From assembly GCA_964304625.1 (NCBI GenBank), contig OZ199839.1, forward strand, positions 682,001 through 746,000: a stretch of 64,000 nt of DNA. The letters are read 5' to 3'. Below are positions 42,960-56,030 of this stretch, one piece after another (the first letter of the stretch is position 1; the number at the start of each line of letters is the position of its first letter). The notes under the pieces were generated by a model. It made no database searches. It was given only the letters and a program-made list of their open reading frames with translations, and was not told where the DNA came from. This stretch comes from Kudoa neothunni. Lineage: Eukaryota > Cnidaria. The position numbers and the translations under genes are program-made.

Positions 42960-43104
42960 GTTATTTTAATGAGCCTAGCTTATTGCGCCTCCGGTAGAGA
43001 TTTACCGAAAGTAGGGGTCCAATCAAATGTCGAATACACCGAGCATAGTGGGTTAATGCATCTCATTGCGTTAAATTTCCATTCACACGAGATCTTTAAT
43101 GATC

Positions 43105-43136
<32 letters not shown>

Positions 43137-43489
43137 GTTTAATGCTTTTATAAATATTACCTCTTCGAATTAACGTTGGGACAAAAATATATTATTATGA
43201 TGTTTCTATGTGGTTTTAGCATAAAAACCAATGAAAAGACTCAATTGTAAATTATTAAGAGTTAGATTGAACATAAATCAAAAGTATTGGTTTATTTATT
43301 TAAAACTAATGATTTTTGATAAAACTATTTATAATATTGTATACGATACAATATCTTTCTAATTAAAGGCATTCGTGATACGTTTTTTCTTTTACGCGGG
43401 GTAAAAATGAACAAAAATCTGAGAGTGATTATTTTTATTGATCTTTCTGATTTATAATGTGGCCACGTATCCTCAAAAATATTTTAGTA
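42960..43489. other. Intergenic stretch with TA microsatellite
   Basis: A (TA)n tract lies at about 43111-43136. No gene seen. Confidence 0.6.
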
Positions 43490-43870
43490 CCGCGTTTCCC
43501 GATTATAAGACAGGCCATATTTCTTTTGGTTTTATAAGGGGCATTAGGACTTATATTTGCAACAGAAAAAATTCCCTACGCATTATTTAGCTCATATAAC
43601 AGAATTAAAAAAATACTCTTTTAAATAGACAAAATAATATTTTTACTGAAAGAAATATGATATGAAACATAAAATTCGATGGTTATGTTTATCATTTCTT
43701 TAAAAATGATGATCAAATCTCAAAATCTAGATGACAAATGAGTATATTCTTTTAAGATTTTTATTACTATCAACTACCTAATAGGATTACATCGTTAGAG
43801 GTATTTTTCTATAATTTCGAATGTTCCGATTTTAAGTATTTAATTAGGTCTTATAATCGTGGAAACACGA
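43490..43870. mobile_element. Short TIR DNA element, family uncertain
   Basis: Left end CCGCGTTTCCCGATTATAAG and right end, read inverted, TCGTGTTTCCACGATTATAA form terminal inverted repeats of about 22 bp with one indel and two or three mismatches. TTAGTA flanks both sides (43484-43489 and 43871-43876), a likely 6-bp target duplication. No coding capacity. Superfamily not assigned. Confidence 0.65.
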
Positions 43871-43879
43871 TTAGTATCG

Positions 43880-45300
43880 ATTCGAGTTTCACTGCTAACA
43901 GTTCTCTAGAATCCACCATGACGAATACTAACATACACGACAATTTTTCACAAGTAATCTGATTTTTTTCACCTCATTAACTTGGATAAAAACCAAAGTT
44001 TGATATTATTTTTCTCTATTTATTTTCGATTAATTAACGAACCATTATAATTCAAATCGATTTAAATCAATTTAAATCAACTTAACTTAAATCAATTCAT
44101 CAAAGGATTTATTCATTTATTAATATTCGTATTCATTAAGTCATAATAGACAAACATCGAAATAAACGCGATGATATCATTTACTTAAATATTAATAAGT
44201 GATAGTAAAACCTAGTCGATGAAACAACCTAACTCAATAATTAATGCTAAAATTAATTTTAAATTAAATAGATTTATAGAAAGACACTTGTTAGATTAAG
44301 AAAAAAATCAACATTTTAATGTAAAAATAATTGAACCTGACATCTCTGATAGAAATTAACAATCTAAGCTTATGCTTAATCGTTAAGTATCAAATTGTTT
44401 CTTTTCATATTTATTTTTATTCGGTCTTAAAAATTAATATTAGAATTAATCTCGTCGCATGCATAGGAACTTTGATAAATTGTTACGAATTTGGAGGGTA
44501 CGAAAACTCGATTCAATCTAAATGGTCCCTATTTTTACTGATTATATTCTGACGAGAAGCGAATTAAATAGATCAGAGACTGTTGGCACATTCAATTTTA
44601 ATCCTAAATAACCTAACATGTTCGCAAGCGCAATACGAATTTTTAACCCGGCAACTTTTTCCATAAAATTGCGTGCAGATTGAATTTTTTAGAACCTGTC
44701 ATATTAAATCATTTCTGGCCCACGACTGCTTCCCTAAAACGAACAAGTAATTAAATATAGTCAAAAATAGTGACGCCTGAAAATATTTCAAACCGTGTTA
44801 ACGACCACATCCATTGAACAGACATAAAAAAGTTACTTCTTCTGAAATATATTTAATATCATAAATTCTTAAAAAAATATGACTCAGTTACATAATTAAC
44901 ACTCCGATTTTATAATGAAAAATCTCGAATATGATTATATGGAATAAAATCAACAAATCGGATCATTTTTAATTCCAAGCTGCCAAAAATAACGAAATAT
45001 AACTGAGCCATTTACCTCAAATAAGATTAAACAATTTGATGAGTGTTACCAACATTTACCGCACCCTTAATGATCAATAACTTAATTTTCTAGCAATTTC
45101 AAATGAAAGGCTGAGACTTGGTCGGCCGCGCGCAATTTATAATATATGCTCAATTATTGAGTATTATTTATCTAATATAGTTATAATGGTGTAATAGGAA
45201 CATTCGATGGAAGAGGGTTATTCATTTGGTGATTTTTGACCAACCAGTCTGCTTGCTATTCGTAAAAGCAATTATCACAGTTATTGCAGTGAGGATGATT
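43880..45300. other. AT-rich intergenic stretch
   Basis: Degenerate AAATCAATTT-type direct repeats lie around 44050-44100. No convincing gene on either strand. Confidence 0.5.
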
Positions 45301-45303
45301 AAA

Positions 45304-46686
45304 TTAAATACCCGGATAGCCGTATGAGCATGCAGAGACTCCATTGGAAGGATACAGGATAATTCTAGGAAATGGAACACACTGACAAGTTGGTGGGAAT
45401 AGAATAGGTGGTTGTGTGGTGGATGTCGAATTGGGAGCTACTGGAAAGGTGGGTGAATATATTGGTAATGTTAGAGGGATTGGAACAGCCGGCCCATAAC
45501 TTGGAATAATCTACACATGGTTTCAGTTAATTAGTTGGTTAATTCTTCTATCGTCATTACGTGGGGCGTCGAATATGATTGGTTAATTGATGTATTGTTT
45601 GAAGAATTTAATTGTAGATTATGCATAGAAAATTCTAATCCGGGGCAATCTTCATCTACATTTGAACGTTACCATTAGCAATGAAGATTACCCTATTGAT
45701 CAACTTGATATAAATGTAGAATTAGAAATGGATGTGGTTGGATTGTAGATTTGAGGTGTGCTTTGCAAGAAAGAATGGTCTTCACCGGCGGTACCATCGT
45801 CTATTATTACACTTAATGGGCCGGTGGGAGGTGGGCAATTATTCCTTGAATTTTTAATTGAGCTAAATTGGCCGTTCTAAAATATCCATTTTCCAATTAA
45901 ATAATTAACGTATTAAATTACAGTTCTTCTATAAGCTTTTCTCACACGTATACTATTTCCATTGATAATAATATTGTTGGTTTTCATTAGGCGACTAGCC
46001 GACGCGCTATCCCAAAACGTAACGAAACCATAACTAAAATAATCAACTGTTCAATTGCATAATAATCTATTGTTTAATATTTGAAGCGAAAGCGGACCAT
46101 TTGGATCGACCTGTTAATCTATCGGTGACAATTCTAACATCATAAACGGGTCCAAATTGATTGAAATAGATTTCCAAATCGTATTCTGTTGTCTACATGT
46201 AGAGAGGGAATTAGTTAATAAGGCGTGAAAATCATTTGAAAAAAATATTGTGAATCGATTATTGGATTACATTCTCTGAAAGTCCCCCTAAAAATATTCT
46301 TTTTGAGGGGTCACTGGCTTCTTTGGAACTGCCCCATGCGGTTCGATTCGCACAGCTTTGTGTATTGTCATAATCATGCTCTGGCGGAACAATTTACACG
46401 TCCGTAAAAACAACCTAGATTTGTACCTGAATTTGGCAATGCTTGTTCGACACCGTTAGAGTTTTCGTTTTCCAGCTAAATAACAAACACGCAGATAAAC
46501 AAATAAATAAATATATATATATATATCGTATGATGAAATATATGAATGGCAAAGGCAATAAAAAACCTGAGCTATAGATACTGATTCAGTTTCTACTTTG
46601 ACTATGGTTGTTACTCCACTAGAGCACAAACTAGCGGGAGGTTGTTGACCGCTGAAACCTCCTTTTACTATTTTGGATGAGACCAT
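45304..46686 (-). CDS. Single-RRM RNA-binding protein, Boule/DAZ-like
   Basis: Eight exons: 46686-46567, 46475-46427, 46380-46271, 46192-46098, 46033-45922, 45876-45705, 45655-45561, 45510-45304. Sum 960 nt, 319 aa, TAA. One RRM spans exons 3-5: RNP2 is RIFLGGL and RNP1 is CYGFVTFW, with FGPVYDVRIVTDR between them. After the RRM come a basic stretch (RVRKAYRR) and a Pro/Tyr/Ser-rich tail (YGPAVPIPLTLPIYSP). The RRM spacing and Pro/Tyr-rich tail fit Boule/DAZ proteins, which bind germ-cell mRNA 3' UTRs and promote translation in meiosis; another hnRNP-type family is possible. ATG 46686 is the first in frame within exon 1. The stop of ABCE1 lies 294 bp upstream on the same strand. Introns are 45-91 nt. 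Confidence 0.75.
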
Positions 46687-46979
46687 TTTGAAATTTGACG
46701 CCGAAATTGGCAAATTAGCAAAATTTTAAAAGACAATCAAATCATTAATTTATTTCGAAGAACAATCAACTTATTAGTTTTAAATAACAATCAATTATTG
46801 ATTGCGTATTGTGTTTTCCTCATTTCATAAATAACAACGAATTTGGTTGAATACACAAGAGAAACAATTCAACATAATTAGTCAATGAATTTACAAAACT
46901 AAGCACTATACGTTTCTTCTAATTTGTGCAGGTAACACTATATCGATCAATTGTAAAAATTATGATCATCACAAAGGAT

Positions 46980-49599
46980 CTATGATTTGTCCAAAAAGAA
47001 ATAGTTTCCAGACGATTTTTGTTCACTGTCCTATAATGATAATTGGAAACATAGTTTTTATACAATATGAGATTAGTGGTTACCTTGACACTGCCAAGTT
47101 TGTTGATACGAGGGCGAAAGTTGTTTGGATCTCTTCTGAAAGTGATATTGAGAGATTTTAGAAATGCATTCATTCCGCTCAGCAACGACTGTGGTCTACC
47201 GCGCAATAATTATTACAATTTTATCGATATACTAAGCAATACGATCTAGCTATTGCTTTGATAGAAGGTTCACCCTCGAAAACAATCACTCTGTCCGCAA
47301 GATAGGTTGCCATAATGAAATCGTGTTCAACAACAAAGGCCGTTTTCTTTGAATGAATAATAAATCTAGATTTCGTTTATATGAGCTTTTCGTTTAAGAA
47401 CAAAAACAACGAATATTATCCGACTATACCTTTTTATTACTTTGGCTGCTATAACACGTTGTTCTGAATCCAAATAGGCTGATGGTTCATCAATCAAATA
47501 CACATCAGCTGGCTAAAACAACATTAGGTTTGTTTGGTTATATATTGGGGAATGTGATCGATTAAAATCTCACCTTTCCAAGACATAGAACGATAGCAAC
47601 ACGTTGAAGTTCTCCACCGGACAAATTTTGAACTTCCAAGTCGTACAACTCATTTACATTTAAGGGCTTGATAACATCCGTATTGAATTGAGGGTGGTTG
47701 ACGATATCGCCAAGTTTCATCGCTAGCAATCTTCTAACACTCATTTGAGACTTGGGGCTGATTTTTTGAGGTTTATGACTGATATTAAGTCTCGGAATTT
47801 TCGCTGGAAAATAAAATTATTTATAAGTTGTGATTGTGATGAATACCTCCATTGCTCGGCTCCAAAAGCCCTGCGAGCATGCGAATAAACGTAGTTTTAC
47901 CAGTACCATTTTCACCCAACATAACAATAATCTCGGAGTCATTAAACTCTCCCGGTTCAATATCAAGAGTAAAGTCACCTAATTGAATTCGTTTGTTGTT
48001 GGATTCATGTGATCAAAAAAAAATCTACCTTGAACTCTATTCATTGATTGATAAGCATTGACACTGTGTCGTTCGACAACAGTTTCATCTGCACTATCCG
48101 TCAAATTAAAAACAAGACTAGTGTCTCGAAAGCGCATATTCTCAGTTGGAATAAAACCATCCAAAAACACGTTAATTCCTTCCTTCACTCCAAACGGTAA
48201 AGTAACCACTCCATATGCACTTGGAGTTCCATAGAAACAACATATGTAATCACTGAGATAATCCAAAACACTCAAATCGTGCTCCACACAAATAACATAG
48301 CTAAAAGAGGATTGCATTAATTTCTAATTAGATCGTTCATAGTGTAACTATAAACATACCTATCAGACCGCACACAACCTCGAATTGCCATGGCTACTTT
48401 AAGACGTTGTTTCACATCCAAATAGCTGCTAGGTTCGTCAAAAATATACCTACATTAAATCCAACCAAATTAATTAATTAATTAATTAATTAATTAAATG
48501 ATGATTAGCTGATAATGAAAACATGAAAAATTAAAAAAAAACTTACACATCAACGTTTTGAATGCATGCCACGGCACAAGCGAGTCTTTGAAGCTCTCCA
48601 CCAGACAATTGATCAATCTGACGGTTTAAGACATTCTTCAGATCTAACAATACTCATTAAATTCGAACCGTATGTAAAAAATACCGAATGTATCAACAAT
48701 TTCATCGAATTTATTCTGTGTGTCTTTCCGTTTCAATATTTCGCTGACAATGCCCTTATTAAGTATATTAAAATGATAATACTTTTAAATGTGTTTTGAA
48801 AAAAATTACTCTCGTAGATTTCGGAATCTGATCCACATACTGAGGTTTCATAACTGTCTACAAAAGTAGGTAGTATCAATATATCAATAGAATAGGATAA
48901 AATTCGATTACTTTCAGTTTATTCTCTATCATACTTTTGAAATAGTTTTGCAACTCGGAACCTCTAAAGTATTTCAAGATTTCATTCCATTCGGGAGGTT
49001 CCTATTAACGCAAAACAACCATAATACAGATACAGATACATGGCAGAATAACATACCCTGAATTTTCCAAGATTCAACTTCATACGCCCAGAAAGTATTT
49101 TTAAAGCCGTGGATTTACCAATACCATTAGTCCCAACCAAACCCAGTACTTCACCTTGCCTTGGCATTGGCAAACGATGTAGTTTGAATGAATTTGGACC
49201 GTAACGATGGGTGGTTTCCTTTTCCAATGATCCAGGCAAATTGATAATAGTAATAGCACCAAGTGGGCATTTCTAGAGCGTTCGTTTAGTAAGGTTGCAT
49301 TCGATCATTAATCAAGCACCAAGGCTGCTTACTTTTGCACATATGCCACATCCTATGCACAGAGACTCGGCTATCAGAGCTATTGTGTCGGTTGGTTTCA
49401 CCTCAATACATAGTTTCCCTACACATCCATAAATTGATTCATTTTGAAATACAACGGCTACACTAATCAAACTAATACCTTGCCGAACTACTGGGCAACT
49501 TTTCTTGCACTCCTGTCTGCATTGTTTTGGTTTACAACGATCGGGGTTAACAATTGCTATACGTGTTGATTCAGACTCTGTGGCTCTTGACTTTTTCAT
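46980..49599 (-). CDS. ABCE1: ABCE1 (RLI1), ribosome-recycling ATPase
   Basis: It splits ribosomes after termination and acts in initiation. Fifteen exons: 49599-49479, 49418-49333, 49272-49057, 49001-48912, 48857-48810, 48754-48685, 48643-48547, 48449-48360, 48300-48029, 47978-47847, 47803-47574, 47512-47430, 47365-47243, 47195-47084, 47030-46980. Sum 1821 nt, 606 aa, TAG; the family norm is about 600. Landmarks: two 4Fe-4S motifs ([17 protein letters not shown]), Walker [10 protein letters not shown] and GENGTGKTT, signature LSGGELQR twice, Walker [10 protein letters not shown] and [10 protein letters not shown]-loops VEHD twice, hinge [13 protein letters not shown], and terminus [10 protein letters not shown]. 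All catalytic residues appear intact. Fourteen introns of 41-97 nt; the 97-nt one holds a (TTAA)n tract. Confidence 0.98.
48471..48497. repeat. (TTAA)n in an ABCE1 intron
   Basis: Tetranucleotide run within intron 48450-48546. Confidence 0.85.
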
Positions 49600-49639
49600 C
49601 TCGAAACACGTTTAGCTTAGATTCTAAACCCGTCGTTCG

Positions 49640-50455
49640 TCTTCGTCGGCCATTCTCGATTACAGTAATACGCTTGATGGCTGTACTTTTGAAGCTTTTT
49701 TGATAACATTGATAACAAATTTCGATCACTAAAATTTTTAAACATTATTAATTAAAACTTAGGGAACTATTTAACAATTTGATTGACTTTGTGAATTCTG
49801 TATTTTGTCTTATTTATTCATGTTAAAAACATTGTTTGAGATGCTTTTGTAAGAATTGTTGAAACTTTTGTAAAATCTTTAGTAGTTTTTACAGCTAAAT
49901 CGAAGGTAAGGAATGAATTTGTGGTTTAATTGACATTATGCCCTTGAGTCGTTTTATCATTAACATTTAAAATAATTTTTGATCGTATAAATCAAAAAGT
50001 GTTTGGTAATGGTCGGATAGGTGATAGTCAAAAAGCGTCATCTTGGTTGATTCAAATGTCTCAAATTTTTATAAAAATTTTTTTGAAGAATTAAATAAAT
50101 ATAGGTGCGAGAATTCGACTCAAACCGCGAATGTTTAAAATTTAAAATGATCGCAGTCATGACAAAAATCGGGGAAATCTTTCAGATTTTGTGTCAAATT
50201 ATGTTTGCAATTTCACATATTCCTATCGTATTGGTAACTTCAACTGTTAATAAAATGAAATAATTTGTTTAAAGTAATTTAAAATTAACATATGATTATA
50301 CTGAAATTAAAATTTGTTTATATCGATCAGAAAAATTAAAATATTGTAGTTACAATATTTATAGATTATATTACAGTCGAACCTCGATTGTCCCGAATAA
50401 ATATTTAATCATAATTCCAGGTAAATGCACCATATATCGCCTAAGGGCATATTTA
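49640..50455. other. ABCE1 upstream region
   Basis: AT-rich. It should hold the ABCE1 promoter, but no core element is clear. No gene seen. Confidence 0.5.
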
Positions 50456-50463
50456 ATGTAGCA

Positions 50464-51313
50464 CACAGGTGCTCAAACTACGGCACGCGAGCCTGATCCA
50501 GATCTCAATGAGCTTTTTTGTGGGCCGCGATGAACCCTAATACAATTCAAATTAATGGTATACTTTTAAATTAAATGAAAAATGCATTCGATTACTTAAC
50601 TTCAATTGGTTTTTCTCGATATTCAATATATCGAGAAAACACCCAATGGTGCTACTAATAAAATTTATTTGAGTTTTTTATTATATGCGAACCATTAAGA
50701 ATGAAACATCAAAAAAACTCTCTAAATAGGCAAAAGATTTATTGCTATCAGTCACTTAATCATGTGACATGGAAAAAACGTTTTTTTAGCGACGTTCATA
50801 TACAAATTTTAATTATTTCTTCTTGAGTGTGTATGGAGGAGGATAAGAAAATCATACAGGTACTGGGCGGATTTATGGTTGAACAAATTTGCTTGACAGT
50901 GCCGATTCGAAGTTTAAGTTCAGTTAAAATAAGGTATTTATATTATGCTAAAAAATAAAGGTTTTCGAAAAGTTTCTGTAAGAAAAATAAATAAACTTTG
51001 ACACAAAGGATAAACATCCGTTAGAGTAGATAATGGGCATACAACCATTTTGCTCATCTAAGATATATCTCATATTTAATTCAGCTTAACTTTATTTTAT
51101 TTCCAAGCTAAAATGACTGAAATTCGAAAAGAAGTAAATGATGAGAATAGGAAAATATTGTTTTATTCAACAGGGACGAATATTATTTGTTTGCTATTTC
51201 ATTCGTTATTCAATTTAAAACGTTTATTAAACTTATTATTTATGAATTATTTTAAATATTGCGTTTCGTAGATTAAAATTTGGTCCCAAGCTCCAAAAGT
51301 TTGTGCACCACTG
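50464..51313. mobile_element. Non-autonomous hAT element (850 bp)
   Basis: Left end CACAGGTGCTCAAACT and inverted right end CAGTGGTGCACAAACT match at 13 of 16 positions. Flanks ATGTAGCA (50456-50463) and ATGTATCA (51314-51321) form an 8-bp target duplication with one mismatch, as expected for hAT. Subterminal GTGGGCCGCGATGAACCC is also hAT-like. No coding frame remains. Confidence 0.85.
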
Positions 51314-51823
51314 ATGTATCATGTATACCAATGCCATATTAAAAGTAAAAATATTTCTACGTTAATTGTTTATAAATTTTTTTAACTTACGTTATATATT
51401 CAGTTCTTATATAAATTTGTACTATATCTAAGCATATGACCGATTATTTAAAAAATTATATTATTAATCTTCTGTAGACGTGTTTTACTTCAATAATTAT
51501 GCGTTGTTTCATCTTTTAAGTCTCCATATTCTTAGTTAATAGATATGTCAATTTTTTTCATTCAAATTGCAGAAGTTAATTTATTTAACCTAATAAATAA
51601 TAAAAATTGTTTATAAAACCAGTAAACAATCGTTTAATTAGAGATTTCATTATAAGCCGCCCGCACGAGACATTGTTTATTTTAGATTGACCGGAACCTC
51701 ACTGCCCCGAAAAAAAATCATTGGTCCCAAATTTTCCGGATAATGGATGTTATACTGTACTTTTTTATTTTGGAAAAGTAAATGATCAATTAAAGCAAGG
51801 AAACCTCAATCTACTATCTATTA

Positions 51824-52763
51824 TCTACTATATATAAAAAGCTGAAATGTCCGTGTGCCACTAAGTATACATGTGCGATTAAAATTTGTTCCTTACAGTT
51901 CGATAAATTGATATATATTAGTTTTTTAACAGTTGATGATAATTTAAAAATTCTTTTATTTGTCATTACATTGATAGAAGTTCAAAAATAATGTAGGAAA
52001 TTGTGTTGGGTTTGTTAAACGGATTACACAGTTTCAATAATAGAATTATATTTGTTTATTCATGGCGACATTTATGTACACTGAACTTTGCAAGTTATTT
52101 TGAAAACTTTTAGTGATTTAAACTTAAGCTGTATATCCACGATTTCAAGATGCATCTTATATCATATATCTGCACATTTAAAGTAGGTGTGTCCGTTTGG
52201 ATGTGTGCTTAAATACATTCTGAAAGTTCTATAGATGGCTTTTAATATAAGAAAAATATAAAAATTTGCCAGATTAATGGAGAATTGGTAGCGTGTGTTG
52301 TAATCAGATAGGTTCAAGCCTTAAATACTGAAACTAGGTCCTCAAATTTTATTAAAGCGTCCGTTAGACTTAATTTTAAGCAATACGATTTAATGTATAA
52401 ACTGAAATATACTTTGTCTGATTATTTAAAATTTTTTGTTATATTAAATGGTTATACAGCAGTTTTGAGAGAAGAATGTATAAAAATGTGTCAGATAAAG
52501 ATATTAATTCGAACGATAAACATTAATCATCGCCAGTTATCATCGAGTTAAACATTTTTTGCTAATTTTATAATCTCTCTAAAATGATCTTAATTTCTTA
52601 TTGTGCCTGTTACAGTTGTTGAAAGTACGATATTTAAAAAAAAGGTTTATTTAATTTCTCCTCTGAGCCATTTGAAAGATTCTTATATTTCTTTATTTTT
52701 TAAACATGACCGTCTATGATGAAATATTCCCAGTCCCATGCGAAGCTAGGCAGTTCGCGCTAG
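51824..52763 (+). mobile_element. Non-autonomous Helitron C (940 bp), complete ends
   Basis: Begins A|TCTACTATATATAAAAAG, followed by GAAATGTCCGTGTG. Ends with a hairpin (GCGAA, 9-nt loop, TTCGC) and CTAG|T. Insertion between A and T without target duplication is the Helitron signature. Interior sequence is shared with Helitron A. No Rep/helicase coding remains. Confidence 0.8.
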
Positions 52764-53083
52764 TTTATACAAAAACAGACAAAAAAAAGCGTTGTGGATG
52801 ATACAAATATTTTCTAACTACATAATTCTCGGATCGTAAATAAGACATAAAGTTTCATTTTTTGATGCTATTATTGTTTAAGAATTAATTATCATATTAT
52901 TAATCTAAAATGGATTCTAAAAAGCTCAGTATATAAACTTTCCCAAATATACCGTTAAAAATGGTAAAATAATTATTTACGAATTCACGTGGAATTTAGA
53001 CCTAGACCTTCCAAAATAAATAAGGAAACATTTAACTACTTGAAGAATGTGCGCGCAGTACTAACATTTAGCACTCTAAAATA

Positions 53084-53423
53084 ATGGTCAACAACCAGCT
53101 CCGACTATTACTGCAAATTTTTAGGGTGAACAAACAACTTCCCATATCGATAAGAAAAATTGGAAATCAATATGCGTTAAAAGAATTCAAAAAATTTGGT
53201 GACATGACTCCAGTTCATAGAAACAGTTTTCTCGGAGAATGGGAAGTAAAATAGTGGGCTTTATTAGCTCTTAATCTTTCCATAGAAATATGTTACTGCT
53301 ATGAGTGATTTGGAAAGTTCGCTCAAACAATTAAACCTCGATATTGATCAACTTGATCCTGAACAGCGTTCCAGAATATTAAAGTTGAAGGAAGAATTTG
53401 AAAGTATTCTCAAGAAAAAATAG
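53084..53423 (+). CDS. SDHAF3: Succinate dehydrogenase assembly factor 3 (SDHAF3/ACN9)
   Basis: It protects the iron-sulfur subunit SDHB from oxidants during complex II assembly in the mitochondrial matrix. Two exons, 53084-53245 and 53286-53423, flank a 40-nt GT..AG intron; 300 nt, 99 aa, TAG. The family core is plain: LLLQIFRVNKQLPISIRKIG, NQYALKEFKKFGD and FLGEWEKYVTAM. The N-terminal helix corresponds to the LYR-motif region, although the Tyr is not kept. The protein is somewhat shorter than the human one (125 aa) because it lacks the C-terminal tail. The 40-nt intron is the shortest in a recognised gene of this window. Confidence 0.9.
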
Positions 53424-53429
53424 AATTTG

Positions 53430-55840
53430 ATATATTTTTCATCGTCTTTCGGTGTTTGATTTTTTTAACTCGGAATTTTTGGGGAATCGCCGCAGAAAAC
53501 TGTTTAACATCTTAACAACGATTCAATCACGATTTTCTCATATTCAAGCAAACTAGCACATAGGGATTATTAACAGTAAGTATAACGAACATATAAATTT
53601 TTGTCGAAATATTACACTTTTGTTCAACATTTCACTTAAATAGGCATATACAGTCAACAACGGTTATTGCATAGGTGGATACTGCGCACTTCATTTTAGT
53701 CACCATGAAATTTAACAATATCTTAAAATTTAAAATCGAAGTGTATTGTCATTATTATTATTTGACGATTTTTATTTTAAAGAAGTAGACTGAGATTAAG
53801 CGTTGATTTCAACGTTTGTCTGTTTTTGTATTTAAAAAATTGATTCAGGGTTAATTCATTAAACAACAAAAGTTGAACTAATAGTCAATGCAGACAAATG
53901 GAAATTATATATAATTATAAATTTTATCCACATGCATAAATTTATCAGTATTTTGGTTTTATTGCAGGTTTGCATGTTGTTCTTTAAAATTGAGTAGATT
54001 CGTTGATTTTAAACTATATGTGTGGTCATTGTACATGAATTAAAAAATATAATAATAAAAAGTTTCGTACACTTTCATTATTAGATTGTTTTAGGGTTAA
54101 ATCAACTCTAATATTTTTCATAATATAGTAGATGATAACAATATAGTATAAATTTCTTCATTATGGCGAAGTTTTAATTGCCGATCAAATTTAAAATTTT
54201 TTTAAAAACAATGTTGAAAGTATTTTTATTATATTTAATGTAAATAATGTAACTACGACAAATGGATAATGATAACAATGTGGATGGCATGTAAATATTT
54301 TTTATAAAAAATTGTAGGCTTAATTACTACATACAAATTGATGAAAAATCAAATATACATGATCTGATAGAATCCTGGAAGAATTCAACCAACGGCAATC
54401 AATTATAACAAAATAATTAAATTTTACATTCTTTTGGTTTTATGAATCAATTAAGATCAATAATTATTGATTAATAATAAACGAAAATATCTATCTTTAA
54501 ATTTTGCGAGAACCATATATAATGGTTTGGATGGATTAAATCATTTATTAAATCTTACATGAAATATTTAAATGATGTAATAAACAAATAATTATATTAA
54601 ACATTTATTCAATTTGATTTATCAAATATGTAATATTTTTTATCATAAACTATATATAAATTTATATTTATTATTATTATTATTATGTGGGAAACAACGG
54701 TTTAAAAAATCTGTTGATAAATATCTTCCATTATTAATTAAATACCTCTTAAATTTAGCAAGAGAAAACCGCTACAAAAATTTCTAACCTAAAACATCAG
54801 TATTAATTATTGAAAATGATGGTTAATTGTAAAAATTTTGAAAGTTTAATAGTGTAATTAAAATTGTTTCTAAATACCGAAAAAATGCCTATAATTATAA
54901 GTGCTAAATATCAATAGTGAATAATATATTCGGACAAATTTCGTGTTTTAGATTTAGTTATTGTGTTTTTTTCATCAAAATTAAAAATTAACATTTTTAA
55001 ACTCGTTTTTTACAAAATTATTTTATTCCGTTCTTCAACTGTAATAGAATCTAATTGCATCATTGTTAACAAAATGAAAATAACTATAAAGATAAACGAT
55101 TATATAAGATGAAATCACAATATTTAAAAATTGAATTAAACGTAAAATGATAACTTCATTCTTAAGACGCGCGTAGCAATATATGTCATAGCATGGTTCT
55201 TACGTATACCATTTGTTTTTTCTCACCCAACCGAATTTTGGTAAATGTAAATCTGTTCATAATCAAATTCGAAAAATTAGATTTAAAAAAAATTTATCGC
55301 AATTAATTCGGAAAGAACACTATTCTAGACACACAAGATTATCTTTAATTCTCAACTTTTAAAGTTTTAATGAACCTAACAAGGTGGTTGTATCACTACT
55401 AATCAGTTAGATCATGGAAAACATGTGAAATTATAGAACCTGTTTTATATTCTTATAAGAACAATCCATCTATTTGAAATAAAAATTCTCAATATGATGC
55501 AAATCACAATGAAAATGACCACTTCACGTACATATATTAAACGCGGATAAACTGAATAATACTATCTCGGAAATACGCTGATACATTACAACTTAAGACC
55601 TACATGGATTGAATGATTTCTACCCAGTGATGGATAGGATATCTAAAATTGTAAAATATATCCAGAAATGTATTTCTATAACAATTTTGCCCCAAAATAA
55701 GTGCTAATTAGTTTGTTTTAAAGAAAATAATTAGGTTCTATATTGCATATCTCCTTGCCATACCCCCCAAAAGTGCGCAATAACCTTGTTGATTGTAAAA
55801 GAAAAAACGTTCATTTGTCAAGCTTAAAATTTTTAAATAA
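53430..55840. other. Very AT-rich intergenic stretch
   Basis: Short TTA repeats lie around 54660-54690. No coding block, RNA gene or element end recognised. Confidence 0.6.
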
Positions 55841-55848
55841 CACAAGTT

Positions 55849-55998
55849 ATGAGAAGCATAAGAGTTAAAGAGCTAATTAGAAGTATCAACATTTTGTTAA
55901 AAATAGCCTCAGATGGTGGTGCATATTGTCGTCATCAAACAATCAGCAATTGCAATCATCAACGGCCAAAACTATTTAAATTCCTGAGAATTAAGTAA
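55849..55998 (+). CDS. Hypothetical 49-codon frame
   Basis: ATG 55849 to TAA 55996-55998. The middle has an unusual Cys/His spread (AYCRHQTISNCNHQ). No family recognised. The open block at 56031-56387 lies close downstream but I could not splice the two in phase. Confidence 0.2.
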   Translation: MRSIRVKELIRSINILLKIASDGGAYCRHQTISNCNHQRPKLFKFLRIK

Positions 55999-56030
55999 AC
56001 AAATTGTATAACGGTCCTCAGTTCCGGTAA

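Noticed and set aside
44331-44552. 73-codon plus-strand frame rich in Ile/Leu
   Set aside because: Composition follows the AT-rich DNA and has no supporting exon or motif.
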